Of a DNA stretch of 64,000 nucleotides, positions 36,101-47,559 are shown one piece after another. The notes under the pieces were generated by a model. That model was not told the origin of the DNA. It worked only from the letters and a program-made list of their open reading frames with translations, and searched no databases. Source of the stretch: Calonectria ilicicola. Its lineage: Eukaryota > Ascomycota > Sordariomycetes > Hypocreales > Nectriaceae. The stretch spans positions 2,170,001-2,234,000 of the forward strand of contig CP085832.1 in NCBI GenBank assembly GCA_020809705.1, read 5' to 3'. The position numbers and the translations under genes were made by a program. Positions within the stretch are counted from its first letter, which is position 1; each line of letters opens with the position of its first letter.

Positions 36101-37066
36101 GGTGAAATAAGGGCGGCAGACGGCGCGCGACGAGGCAGATGGGTGAGAAGGTGGAAGATCGAGACGGAGCCGCGCGAGGAGGTTGCGAATGGCGGCAGCG
36201 TCGGCGGCGGTGGACGTTGGACGTTGGGTGGGATTACGTTACGAGCCTTGAAGCTCCAGTGAGCACTCCAGTGGCACCGGACAATGCGGCTGGGCTGTGT
36301 GGCTGTGGAGTGCTTGTGGATTGGCCCCGCCAACATGCTGTGTGCTGGCTGGCTGGCTTTGGTTGGCAGCCCCTTTGGTTGCAATTAACGGGGCGCCCTG
36401 GTTCGCTGCGACGTCATTGCTCGCTGCTGTTTCTTAGAAGCAGAAGGCTTAACTACATGTTGGCTGTATGTCCTGCTGTTGATGTAATGACTCAATTTAA
36501 TTGATATTCCTAGAACCGATTTCCAAGAGAAAGGGATGCTAAAAAAGTGATTCCAGGGGTGTAAAAGCGCACGTCTTCAGTGGTGATATGCTGCCTGTTT
36601 TCATGCACGTGCTGCCAGGCTCTCCAGGAACCCATTGAGCGGAGTAGCTATAGCTAAAAAAGAGCTTCCTTTTTCCCGCCTGATGTTAGCTACTTTGAAG
36701 ACGAATGAAGCCTCTTGCAAGACAGTAAATAGACAAACCAGCTCTTCTTCGGGTATTCGCTTACGGGCAAGCTGCTTCCGCCAAGTGATTGCTTGTCCCG
36801 CCCGCTTCCCGGTTCTAGCGCCAGAGAAGCAACCACCCGGCCATGTGGCCCCATTGGCTGCTTCCTCAAAAGTTGACGTTTGCTCCAAATCAACACTTCA
36901 ACTCAGCTCTCACATCTTGACTTTCTGTCTTCTTCCATCACTCAGGCTGGGAAATCCTCCCGCCTCCTCTACCCACACTCCCTTCAATCACTATTAAATC
37001 ACGTTCATTATCAACTCTTCTCCACGCTTCTCATCCTTGCTTCAACCTCATGCATCTAGACCAAGT
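36101..37066. other. Divergent promoter region of ARP3 and the taspase gene
   Basis: About 1.0 kb between two divergent start codons. Frames in it (36061-36384 minus, 36635-36997 plus) lack domains. The 170 nt before 37067 are C/T-rich. I see no other element. Confidence 0.6.
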
Positions 37067-39012
37067 ATGAATAGCTGCCACAACTATGAAGCCTCCTCCA
37101 TGTCTCAGAGCAGCCCCTGCGGAGTCGACGGCGCCCTGGACCGGAGGCCACGACTCGCCCCAAAACCCAAATGTACCCCTGCAATCTTTGTTCACGCCGG
37201 AGCTGGCTACCATAGCCACCAGAACGAGCATGTCCACCTGCAAGCCTGTGTTGCGTAAGTCGCCTCGCAAAACTCGCCTTTACCACAGTCTAACAATTTC
37301 AGTGCCGCCGAGATGGGCATGAAGTTTCTCAGGGCTGGGTCTACTGCGACAGAAGCCATCGAAGCTGCCCTCCGTATCCTCGAAGACAAGGAAATAACGA
37401 ATGCGGGCTACGGTTCCAACCTTTCCATTGATGGCACAGTTGAATGCGATGCCACCATTGTTGATCATCTTGGCCGAAGCGGTGCCTGTGGTGCAGTCCC
37501 GAGTCAGTTTCCAACTATACCCTTGGCGTTAATTTTCACGCTGATTGACCTTGTCCAGATATTCGGAACCCCATTTCTCTCGCCAAACTCATCCTTGATA
37601 CAAGCAACCTACCGCTTAGCCTCAGACGTGTCCCTCCCAATGCTCTGGTAGGAGAGGGCGCAAGGGTATTTGCGGAAGAGCACGGTATAGTGACGTGTCC
37701 CAACGAATTCATGGTGTCTAAAAACGCCCGGGATCGCTTCATCCGCTGGCAGGAGGATCTGAGGAGAGCAGAAAACAGGAGTGCTGAATCCAAGTTGAAC
37801 CAAGATGCTGGTCAAAGTATATCAGACTGTACACACTCCAAGTATGATATTGCGCCTGCGTTGGAGACTCGCCGCGTTTCCTCGCGGGGGCATGCAGCAG
37901 CAATAATGGCCGGTACCTGGAACGAGGGACAACCCGACTCACCTTACATAGGTTCGCCAGCATCTGAGCGAACCAATCCAATGGATTCGCCTCCAAATAC
38001 GGGTTGCTATCACCCTGTAGAACCTTTGACGCCGACTATCAAAAGAACACCAGTCCGGACTTCTGAGAAAGCCCTTTATTCTACTGTCGCCAAGAGAAGC
38101 CCCAAAGGTGGGCCACTCTTACCCCTTGTTTCTAAACTTCCGCTCACGAAATTAGAAAACTATGAACGGACAGCCATAAGTCAGAATAGCCTGCATGGCG
38201 GCGATGAGAAATCTCACGGCAGTCCTGCTATGACTCGCAAAGAAATTTTGCCAATCAGGGACGGCTCTGCCTCACCCAAGACACTACAATCAGAGGAATC
38301 CGCTTCAGAATTCAACGGTAGTAGCACACCACATAATGATTCTTTAAATCCTCGTGGGGTTAAGCGACCAGCTAGTTCAGGCGAAGCGGGTCATACTGAT
38401 AATCTTCGAACCAAAAAAGGACCAGCTCATGCCGAAACTGGAAACGAGGACCTCATCACAGACACTATTGGTGCTATCGCGATCGATGAGAATGGGCAAA
38501 TTGCGGCTGGCTCGTCCTCGGGAGGGATTGGAATGAAACATCGAGGTCGACTGGGACCGGCAGCGTTGGTTGGGGTTGGAACTGCAATCGTGCCGTGTGA
38601 CGAGATGGATGAGGACCAAGTCAGCGTTGGTGCAGTTACGAGTGGTACAGGGGAACACATGGCTACGATCATGGCCTCCCAACGGTGTGCGGAGAGAATC
38701 TATCATGGCACTCGCCGAGGCAAAGGCGGCCGTGACATCCAAGATGGCGATGAGGATGCTATTTTGGAATCATTTATCACGAATGATTTCATGAACCACC
38801 CTGGGGTCAGAAACTGCCCTTCTGCTGGGGCAATTGGAGCAATGGTGGTCAAGAAGTGTCGTACAGGATACTACTTTTACTTTGCACACAACACCGACTC
38901 ATTCGCCCTCGCCTCAATGGGAGGCTCAGAGAAGGAGCCTCGTTGTACAATGTCTCGACTCTCTGAAGGTGCTAAGATTGCCCAAGGCGGGCGAAAGGTT
39001 CGCCTGAACTAA
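37067..39012 (+). CDS. Taspase-1-like threonine aspartase / asparaginase-2 family
   Basis: Three exons, 37067-37254, 37303-37502 and 37559-39012, give 613 residues. The N-terminal part has the asparaginase-2 features AIFVHAGAGYHS, LRAGSTATEAIEAALRILED, NAGYGSNLSIDGTVECDA and an isoleucine-rich NPISLAKLILDTS. The nucleophile is Thr432 in TDTIGAIAID, followed by SSSGGIGMKHRGRLGPAALVGVGT, which matches taspase 1 more closely than glycosylasparaginase. In this family autocleavage before the Thr gives alpha and beta chains. The stretch of about residues 205-425 between the alpha fold and the Thr is a low-complexity linker rich in Ser, Lys and Pro, much longer than in human taspase 1 (420 residues in total). 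Substrates in fungi are not known. The ATG at 37067 is the first in frame. Confidence 0.88.
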
Positions 39013-39646
39013 CCCTGTACTGAAACTCGAGGCATCTGTATCTGTGATATGGATCGCTGCTGAGTTGATGAGCTTGACTTGGACTGCTTGTTTAGCAAGA
39101 TTGTCGTGGGTTAGGGTGGATGATTTGGCTATTGTCTGTGTGTTCCTTGTTACTTGATAGAATAGACTACAGTGATACCCTCTATTCCTACAATGGTTTG
39201 CTAAAAATGGATTACAACTGCAGCTACTGTGACGTCGAGGCTCGTATGGGATGAAAACGCCAGTTGGTACGACAATGGGAGTGAATTCGAGGAGACTTAT
39301 TATGAATGTTGTGCTCTTGGTATCATATATTTGGGATGAAAGGCCCTTTAGCGCATCATCATGGCGTTTTTCAACGCATCTATTTTACAAAAAACATTTT
39401 GAATCGTATGACCAGACTCAGGCTTTTCGTGTAGGTAGCCAATAGTCGTTGCCTTTTTAGCAACGTCATGCATTCTAATTGAGTGCTTCATTAATGTTGA
39501 GGATAAACCATCCTCTTCTGACCTGGTTGCTCTCCCTCTCTTGCTTGTTGTTAAACGAGTAGTTTTCTCGACTGTCCCCTGAACCTGTTTTCAAGTTTCT
39601 TTCTTTTTTGTTCCTCTTCTCTCTACCTTCTATATAGTTCCCCCTT
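39013..39646. other. Intergenic between convergent taspase and TFB4 genes
   Basis: About 0.6 kb, presumably the two 3' untranslated regions. No gene is supportable. Confidence 0.65.
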
Positions 39647-40741
39647 TTACGGCCTAGGTGTTCCGGTCGCACTTCCCGTTTCCTCGCGGGGGGTGCCGTT
39701 GACGATGCGTCTCTTCTTCTTCTTCTTACGAGGGACAACAGCAGGCTTGGCGCCGTAGTTGCCTAGAGAGAGCTTGGTTCCGCACGTCAGGCACTCGCCG
39801 CCGCCGGGCACCTCACAGAAGATGCTCAGGCAGATGGAGCAGACGAAGCCCGTGTCGACGACGCGGCCGTGGCAGAAGCAGGCGGCGCGGAAGTCGACAG
39901 TGTCGTGGGTTGGGGACACGAGGGACTCGCGGGCTTCGGTGTCGGCGATGAGACCGAACATGAGATAGGTGAGCAGGCCCTGCGGGTGCTTGGCAGCCAG
40001 GAAAGTGCCGCCCGTGTTGAAGCAGGCCTGCTGCAGGAAGGTCGGGTCCCCGGACAAGGCGAGGGTGTCAATGGCCACCTGGGCGTGGGCGGCAGCGAAG
40101 ACGGCGTTCATAGTGGGGATATATTGTGAGGGCTCCGAGTCGGACACGGAGATGACGAGGATGCGGCCGCGCAACGTCTGAGCGGCGGCGTTGGCGGTGT
40201 TTCCTTTGCGGTGATCCTCGAGGTTGGCCGCTGGCGAGCACAGCGCCTGGGCGGCCTTGTTGATGTGGCAAAGGGCGAGCGTCAGGGCGCCCGAGAGTTG
40301 CGTTGTGGTGGCTGCGAGGTCAGCCTGAGATGTCTTGTCCATGAGCTTCCTCATGGCGGACAGCACGGCGGTCTCAATCTGGGCGAACTTGGGGAACTTG
40401 TTGGCCGAGGCCGCCATGTTGTTGTTGCTGCCCTGCTGGGCATCTTGCATAGGCACATCGCCAGCGGCGTCTTTCGCAGGCTGCTTCGGGGTCGGAGGCG
40501 AGGGATACAGCCAGGCGGCGTGGTCCAGGTGGGCGGCAATCAGGGCGACCTGGTTGGCGCCGCTGAAGGCAAGGTGGGCGTTGACAAAGATGAGGATGTT
40601 TGCGAGGGCGCGCGAGATGGGCAGCACGTCGCCCAGGGCCGCCCACGCGCGCGGGTTGGTGTCGATGACGATGGCGAGCAGAGAGGGCGTGTCGTCGGCC
40701 GTCGTGACCTCGTAGTGCTCCGAGACGTCGACGGCGTCCAT
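39647..40741 (-). CDS. TFB4: TFIIH core subunit Tfb4 (p34)
   Basis: A single-exon gene of 364 residues. A von-Willebrand-A-like fold starts at about residue 20 (LLAIVIDTNPRAWAAL, LANILIFVNAHLAFSGANQVALIAAH) and runs through RILVISVSDSEPSQYIPTMNAVFAAA and IDTLALSGDPTFLQQACFNTGG, all characteristic of Tfb4/p34. A C-terminal zinc-binding segment (about 290-330) has CFCHGR, VCSICLSIFC and ECLTCG. Tfb4 is part of the core of TFIIH, which opens promoter DNA and works in nucleotide excision repair. A low-complexity insert (about 100-120) and a basic tail (PRKKKKKRR, a probable nuclear signal) are present. Confidence 0.94.
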   Translation of the reverse strand: MDAVDVSEHYEVTTADDTPSLLAIVIDTNPRAWAALGDVLPISRALANILIFVNAHLAFSGANQVALIAAHLDHAAWLYPSPPTPKQPAKDAAGDVPMQDAQQGSNNNMAASANKFPKFAQIETAVLSAMRKLMDKTSQADLAATTTQLSGALTLALCHINKAAQALCSPAANLEDHRKGNTANAAAQTLRGRILVISVSDSEPSQYIPTMNAVFAAAHAQVAIDTLALSGDPTFLQQACFNTGGTFLAAKHPQGLLTYLMFGLIADTEARESLVSPTHDTVDFRAACFCHGRVVDTGFVCSICLSIFCEVPGGGECLTCGTKLSLGNYGAKPAVVPRKKKKKRRIVNGTPREETGSATGTPRP

Positions 40742-43700
40742 GGCTCTGGGGGCGGCCTACGAGGTCCGCGAGCGGGCGACGGCAGCGGCGGCGGGGGTGG
40801 CGGGGAGGACGGATGAGGACGAGGATGAGGAGGGGGGGAGGGGGAACAGGACGAGGGCGAGCAGAGAGAGAGAATGTGTGCGTGCGTGCGTGTGTGTGGT
40901 GGACTAGGCAGCGAGGTTGGCCGGGATGGAAATGAAGCTCTGTTTCGGGGACCTCCGAGTCGAGGAGCTAGCCTTAGGCGAATTAACAGGCAAGACGCTC
41001 TAGGAAGACACACATAAAAAAAAAAAAAAACCAAACCGAAAAAAGAAGGCTTGCTGATCTCCTTGATCTGAATCACTCAAACACTGTCAAACGGGGGTGT
41101 GGCATAGCGGGAGCAGGGTACGTAGTTTTTTTTTTTTTTATGGACTGTTGCTGGCAGGAAAAAAAAAGGTGAGGCTCAAGCTTGACGGGCGGCTAAGACG
41201 GGTGCCAGCGGGGTCTGTGCGACGGGCGATTAGCAGCAGTACCCTGACAAGCTGTTTTGTCTCACAAAAGTTCTCAGCTATAGCTGATAGTTTGAATTCT
41301 CTTCGGCTGCTAACAGGAAGCTACAGCTTGTCTGAAATTGTGCTTCATTTAATTTCACATGCCCTCTTTTCCCTGTTGTTTCTTTTTCTTTTTGTTTCAC
41401 TTTTCCCTCTTTCTTCCCTCCGTTTGCTTGCAAGCTTAAGCGAAATCTCGTATCAACCGCGGGTGCGGAACGCGTCTGCGGCAACACCACTGACCAGGTG
41501 GGGATGACATAGAGCCTTGTCAGGCTAACCTCAAAAAAACAACCTCTTCGTCCCCCTCCAAAAACCCCCCGAGCTGGGAAGCTATGAACCGAAACTCCAT
41601 CACAGCTCTTGTCACGATAGCTAGTCATGTCCTCTTCAGTGGCTTTGTAGATCACCTAGCCGTGTTTCGGCCCATTAGTGACATGCAATGATTCAAGCCT
41701 CTCGCTTACCCGTGTCGTCGCAGTTGTCTGCCATCCAAACGAATCCCTACGTGGACTCCATACATGAAATGGACTTGCAGGGTTGCGAGTCATTCTATAA
41801 TTAATAGTGTCGTGTTTTGGGAACAGACTGCCCCCATGTCTCAAAAGAGTAACTGCATCTTGACTGGTGGAATAACCCTCCTAGAGACTCGATAACTGCT
41901 TCATCAGATAATGATAGCAATTAGCTACCACTCCACACTGTTCCTTCAGCCTTGTCTGGTGTAACCTTGTACCTTGGAGAGGTAGCCCCCGGGAATAGAC
42001 GCAAATAACCAGGGTCGCGCATGCATGACATTTTTTTTTCTCACTTCTCAAACGCCAGGAAAATCCAGGGGGGCACCGGTTCCACGGAACCGCAGGGCTT
42101 TACGCGGTGCTGGTATACCTGTCAGATCTCACTCTGTGCCGTGGATCGCACTCGGTAAGGCGAGTTGGGGATCATTTGCAACTACGAGATATACACCACA
42201 AGTACATGACAAGTTCTTGTCTTTAGCCGAACAATAGGCAGGCGAGAAAGCAGTCATGCACGCTTCCCCAATTCCCGGAACCACGTTGGCACTTCGGTCC
42301 CGACCAGCAGCAACACCTGCATTCGGGGAAGGAGGGTTGCAGGGCGGCTGTACGAGCAAGGGCGTCAAGATTTGGCTGCTGGTAAGATTTTCCTTGCAGT
42401 TGTGGTGGTAGTCAGCGGAGGGCTGATGGGGGATGAGAGCTGAAACGTAGTGTCATGTCAGGTGAGATGGGATGGATGTCACATGCCAGATTGGAAGCAC
42501 GACAGACTGCAACGTTGGAGGGAAAAGCTGGCAACGCAGGTACCGTGCACACTTGTAGTGTGGGAGTGGCGGCGCGCCCTAGCGTGGTTAAAGAAAAGAT
42601 TGCGAGAGAGAGAGGAAGTGGGAGAGAGACGCTGACCGTCCGTCCGTCCGTCCTGTAAGCGAGCATTGGGATTATGGCCAGGTTCAGATTCAGATGATCC
42701 GGGGGAGTTGCCACTGCCTCTCTGCCCGCCCAATCGCTTTACACTTGGCCCAGTTTGAATGACCTGATGCAGAAGCTGCAAAAGAGGTGCCGCAAGGGCT
42801 GAGGATTGAGCTCGGTGTTAAACAGACGTTGCATTTGCGTGAGAAGACAGTGGCAGAAAAAAAAAATTTACCAAATGGCCGGTGTGTGCGCATGTACGTG
42901 CGTCTTGGTGCAATAGCTTTGTGTCCAATTGTTGAATGTCCATGCATCATCACCGCCACATTGCCGACAAAAAGGAGACGAACCGGCATCTTCCCTCGCC
43001 ATCCCCATCCATCCATCCACCAAGGACGATTGGCATCCCTCCCTCCTTCCCTCCCTTCCCTCAAGGGTAAGAAATACCGAGTACCAGGAAGACCTCGTAA
43101 TATTCAATGAGCCTGCCGGCCCGAGCCTCCGGAACGCGTCCCGTTGGCTGGAGGGTTCATGCTATGGCTGGTTCGCTCTATGACCCTTTGCGGGTTGGCA
43201 CCCAAACCTTAATGCTCAAGCCTGGCTGTGGCGACGACCTCGACTCGACTAATTTACCAAAGCGAGAAGCCAAGCAGGATGCGGCCAGATACACGATCCA
43301 GCACGCGGCAGTGTGTAGTAACCTTCGGCCCTATGTACCCTGTGCATCCTTGCGCAAGACTTCGGTACGTGACGCTCGTTTGATATACATCAGAAATGAC
43401 GGTGAGCGGACGGAATTGCCGTTAGACAGTCGGTTTGCCTTTCATTAACTCGCTGTGGCTACCGTCGCAGGGTTCTGCTTGTCACGGCATGGCATTCCCA
43501 GCCCGAGTCGCAAATCCGACTCCATGGGCCGGGAATATCTCAAAACCATCTCGCCACACGCTCCCTTCAAATCCAAAGGGTGGTGCCCACCCAGTTGGTC
43601 ACCCCAGTTGGCCACATGAGGGAGTGCGTCAAGTGTTAATCCGCACCAGCTACACCACCTTTCCCATGCGCACTACGTCCGAGATCTGATTAGAGCCATG

Positions 43701-46700
43701 GATGAATGGGACCGGGTAGAGGGCTAGATCTCAAGCTACCCATCACGTCCTCTCTGAATGACGAGGCTCGGACGTGATCAATGGTCCTAGGATGGGCACG
43801 GTCCCCGTGCTAGGAGAATAAGCTGAAGAGATGACGACAGCCACAGTCTAGCTATTCAAACTTCATCACACCGGTCCCCTCCGGAGATCAACAGCGGACC
43901 TGCCCGGTGAAGTCAAAGTCCCGACCGTCCGCTCGTCCGTCATGGCTGGGCCCATCGCCGTGGATGGCCGTCGCCGTCCCCGGAACTAGGGTCGCCATTG
44001 TGAAGAGTGTTGAAATGATCGGCAGGGCCAGACAACGCCTTGGGCTCGGTAGAACTCTGGTTTCTAGATCAATCCCGCCCAGGGTTTAGGCAAAGTAAGA
44101 CACCATGGGACAAGCGCCGCTGGTTCAACGCCAATGGACCTCCATCACTGTGCCCATAAATCGGTTTGTGACATCGTCTCAAGTCCTTGTCTCGAGTGGG
44201 TGGGCTCTAGTTATTAAAGAAGGAAGGGTTAAGCGAGCGCCAAATGCGGGCATCCTACGTGCAAAACTAGCCCTTAGCCTCTTTGCACACATTTTGTTGA
44301 AATGCTTGCTGTTCATTAATTGCTTTAATTACCTCGACCGGTAGCCTTGACGGGGGTTTTTTTTTTTTTCTTCATGCGGAGGTGGAGATGGCAGACGGAC
44401 GACGTTGAGCTGTGGTCCGTACTCTGTATGCAGACTCGGCCGGCGGCCGCGGATCCCAGTTGGACAACTACAAAAGCTGAAACTGGCGGAGGGTCCAACT
44501 CTCGATATAGTATACTTATTTGCTCGCACGTCCATGCTTGAGCACCAACTGACGCACCTTTTCCTACGCCCTCACGCTACAGCACACTATCGCGTATCCC
44601 ATTCCTCAGGGAGCCGCCAGGCTGGACTAAGGACGGGTTCCACTGCGGTGGCGAAACGGTTCGGTTCCTGGGCCGTTGTCATGTTCGTAAATAGGTAGTA
44701 GTGTTGTGTTGCGAAGCTAGACAGTGCGTCGGCCCAGATCCCTTGCCATGTGTTCGTTTGCTTCGTCTTTTTTTCAGGGCCCTCGGGGTGACTAGCGGAT
44801 GCTGTCCCGGCTGCAGCCACAAAGGCCTGATAGTCATGGCGCGCGGCACGCTACTCTCGTGGACCAGGGCTGGGGAAACGGGATCCAGATGGGATCCACG
44901 ACCCCCGGCGAGTGGCTGACGGATCGCCAGCAACATGAGTAGCCATCATGCAGTGGCTTCTCAGCTCCCTGATCCGTGAGACAGGGTCATTGTCTCTCCA
45001 TCACAGACGCATGTCTGGGTTGTTTGGCGCAGTTTTAGTTGTGGTGCCGCGGGTGCGAGCACGCACGTCGCTGAACGTGGGCCCTTGGAGTGGACTCTGT
45101 TCCTTAGATGTCTCTGGGCGGATGTGTCATGCGGAGCACTGGGCAGATGCTGGATGCCGCATCCGGCTGAAGTGTTGGAGGGGTGAGTGGATTCGAGTGA
45201 GTTATTGGGGAGTTAGCTTCGTATGGATTTAAGTGACGGACGGGGTGAGACATGGGCCATGTCGTGCGTGGATTGGGACGCCAATTGGACGGTGCTGGCG
45301 AGGGCGAAGGAAACAACAGACAGAGACCAGCAAAGCGAAGAGGAGGTTACTGCTGTTGGTGGCAGCGAATGAGCGGCCTCGGTTCTGTGTTGAGCCGGGA
45401 TTGGGCAAGGAAGCAAAAGGACGGCGAGCAAGGATGGCATGGCATGGTTTTTGGAGGCTGACTGAATGGAGAATGGAGAAATGGAGCCCAGATGCTGGAT
45501 CTTGCGGATGCAACACTGGGGGAAAAGAAGCAGCAGCTGCATTTGCACTGTACCGGTAGCGGGCACGCACGGGCACGGGCATGCTTGGTTCCCCAAACGA
45601 ACCTACTACAGATGGAAAAGGTAAAGCTCACCCTCACCTACCCAACTAGGCAATTAATGCCTGGCCGTCGAAACGGGATCGCAGCGTTTGCTTGCCTCAA
45701 GGGGAGCAGGTCATTGCTGTATCGAGCACCTGTAGCCTAGCCTGGCCATGGATGAGTCGTAAAAGTGTCCTAATCTGGGTGGGCATGAAGTGCACCGCAA
45801 CATCCCTGTGGTTGCAATGATTGCTCGCTGATGCATTATCAGACACTGACTGTCATTCAGCAACCTCGGATGTGGAGGAGCTAGCGAGAGAGAGAGGCGT
45901 CCGAGCAAGGGTCATTAGCTCTGGGAGGTTTAGTGGCGTGGAGGTCGATTTCAGATCCGCCCATCCATCGCCATCGCAATCCAAGCCAGCCCACTCCTCG
46001 TCGATTCACATCCCGGCCCAGTCCCACGTCGGTTTTTTTTCCTACCATGCTTGATCCAGCAAAGTAATTAATGGCTTGTTCAGGGATGATGCAACGGTAT
46101 TTACATGGTGCCAAGCTTTCATTGGGAAGGGCTTGATTGCTTGATTGCGATCGGGCCTTGCCCCCCTCTGCTCAGACATGGGTCAAGCCTGGATTGGATT
46201 GCGTGTTGCCGGCTGCCATCTAACGATGTAGGGGATAATCGCTTGCTCAAATCGCGGCGGATGGGCGTCCCCGACTGCGCCTATGGGCTTTAATACCAGA
46301 GGTGAGGTGGGCAGTACAACGGGCCTCAGCTTAGCGTCTTGTCAATGCCAACGACACAGCAAGACGGGCTTCGTTAGCTGTCATCCCGTCAATTCATGCC
46401 GAGCCATTGAGCCATTGCCCCCGCTGGAAACTTTCCAGACCCGCTAAAGCGGCTATCTGCCTCGGTAGCCAGTGGCTATGTTCGCTCTTTTTTCCCTTGC
46501 TCTGCGTACGAAGTTGCATGGTCACTATCTGCGGTCCTTGTCATGCGACTGAGACTTGGGTTTTCGGCCTTTTTTCTCTCTCTCTTTTTCGCCGCCGGGC
46601 CCAGCCCATGTTCGTAACCAGATCCGTTCGCCGATGGCACTCGACAGTACCCACGACCCGGCAATCAAACCACTCCTGAGGTCTCGGCCATGATGGGAGT

Positions 46701-47559
46701 TCCGCTGCACGGAGAATTGCCCGCTGTACGGCACAGGCGTCAGCGATCATCATGCCCTCCAATATCCACTAGGTTGGACGCCACACGCCACCTACCGACC
46801 GGGGGGATACTGTGAGCAGCTTTACTTGGGCAGAAGGCTTTTGCCGCAGGGCGTTTCTAGAGTCCAAATAGACCATGCCAACGAGCATCGGGTGGATGCA
46901 GTGGCCACCAAAGAAGTAAACGAGACTGTCAAGAGTGGGTAATGAGGCTTTAACTATGACAGTTTTCTGGGCAAATATTATTTCTAATGGCAGGCTTGGG
47001 CTGAGTAAGGGCCATCCTGTCTGGTGTTGCTGATGGGCTCTGAGCGATTGGAGGCTCCTGGGCAAGGCAAGACAAGGCACGCACAGCATGTCTCTTCTTT
47101 TTTTATTATTGTCAGTAATTTGTGCCCCCCTCCTCCACTCCCCATCCATCGATCTCAGACCAGATTCTTTGCATTTCTTGAGAAACTACCGGGGTACTAT
47201 GCCCAAGTCTCCCCGGAGCACATCGTCGTCCAGTGTCTCGCGTGCCAACCCACCCGTGTCATGTTCCGTACCTTAGCTGCAGGGCAGCCCCCGCTGTGCC
47301 CACCTCGCTACAGCCAGTCATCTACAGAGGGTGGTCACCTACAGACGGGTGCGCTTTAGGAGGCGTTGGTGGGCTGCAGCGGGTTCCATTTGTCGGTTAC
47401 TGGAGTTGGATTTAGTTGGCTGCTCTGGGGCGGGTAGGTTTGGGGGTGCGGATGGGGGAGGGGTGCACAGTGGGCACGGAGGGGAGGGTCTGGGGCCTGC
47501 CAGCTGCCAGTGCGCGCAGTTCAGTAGGGGGGGGACCACCGTGTGGTGGCCTGTGGTGG
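40742..47559. other. 6.8-kb gene-free stretch (first part of the 8.5-kb desert)
   Basis: No frame longer than about 140 codons shows any known domain, and the longer ones overlap each other on both strands. Simple repeats occur (poly-T at 41127-41139, CCGT/GTCC units at about 42638-42654, CATC and CCCT runs at 43005-43061). I found no terminal repeats, transposase or reverse-transcriptase fragment by eye. It is probably regulatory and untranslated sequence for the Sfl1-like gene and the TFB4 promoter, plus sequence of unknown role. Confidence 0.5.

Noticed and set aside
41099..41110. A tRNA A-box-like TGGCATAGCGGG
   Set aside because: No B-box (GGTTCGANTCC) and no acceptor-stem pairing within the next 100 nt; a poly-T tract follows instead.
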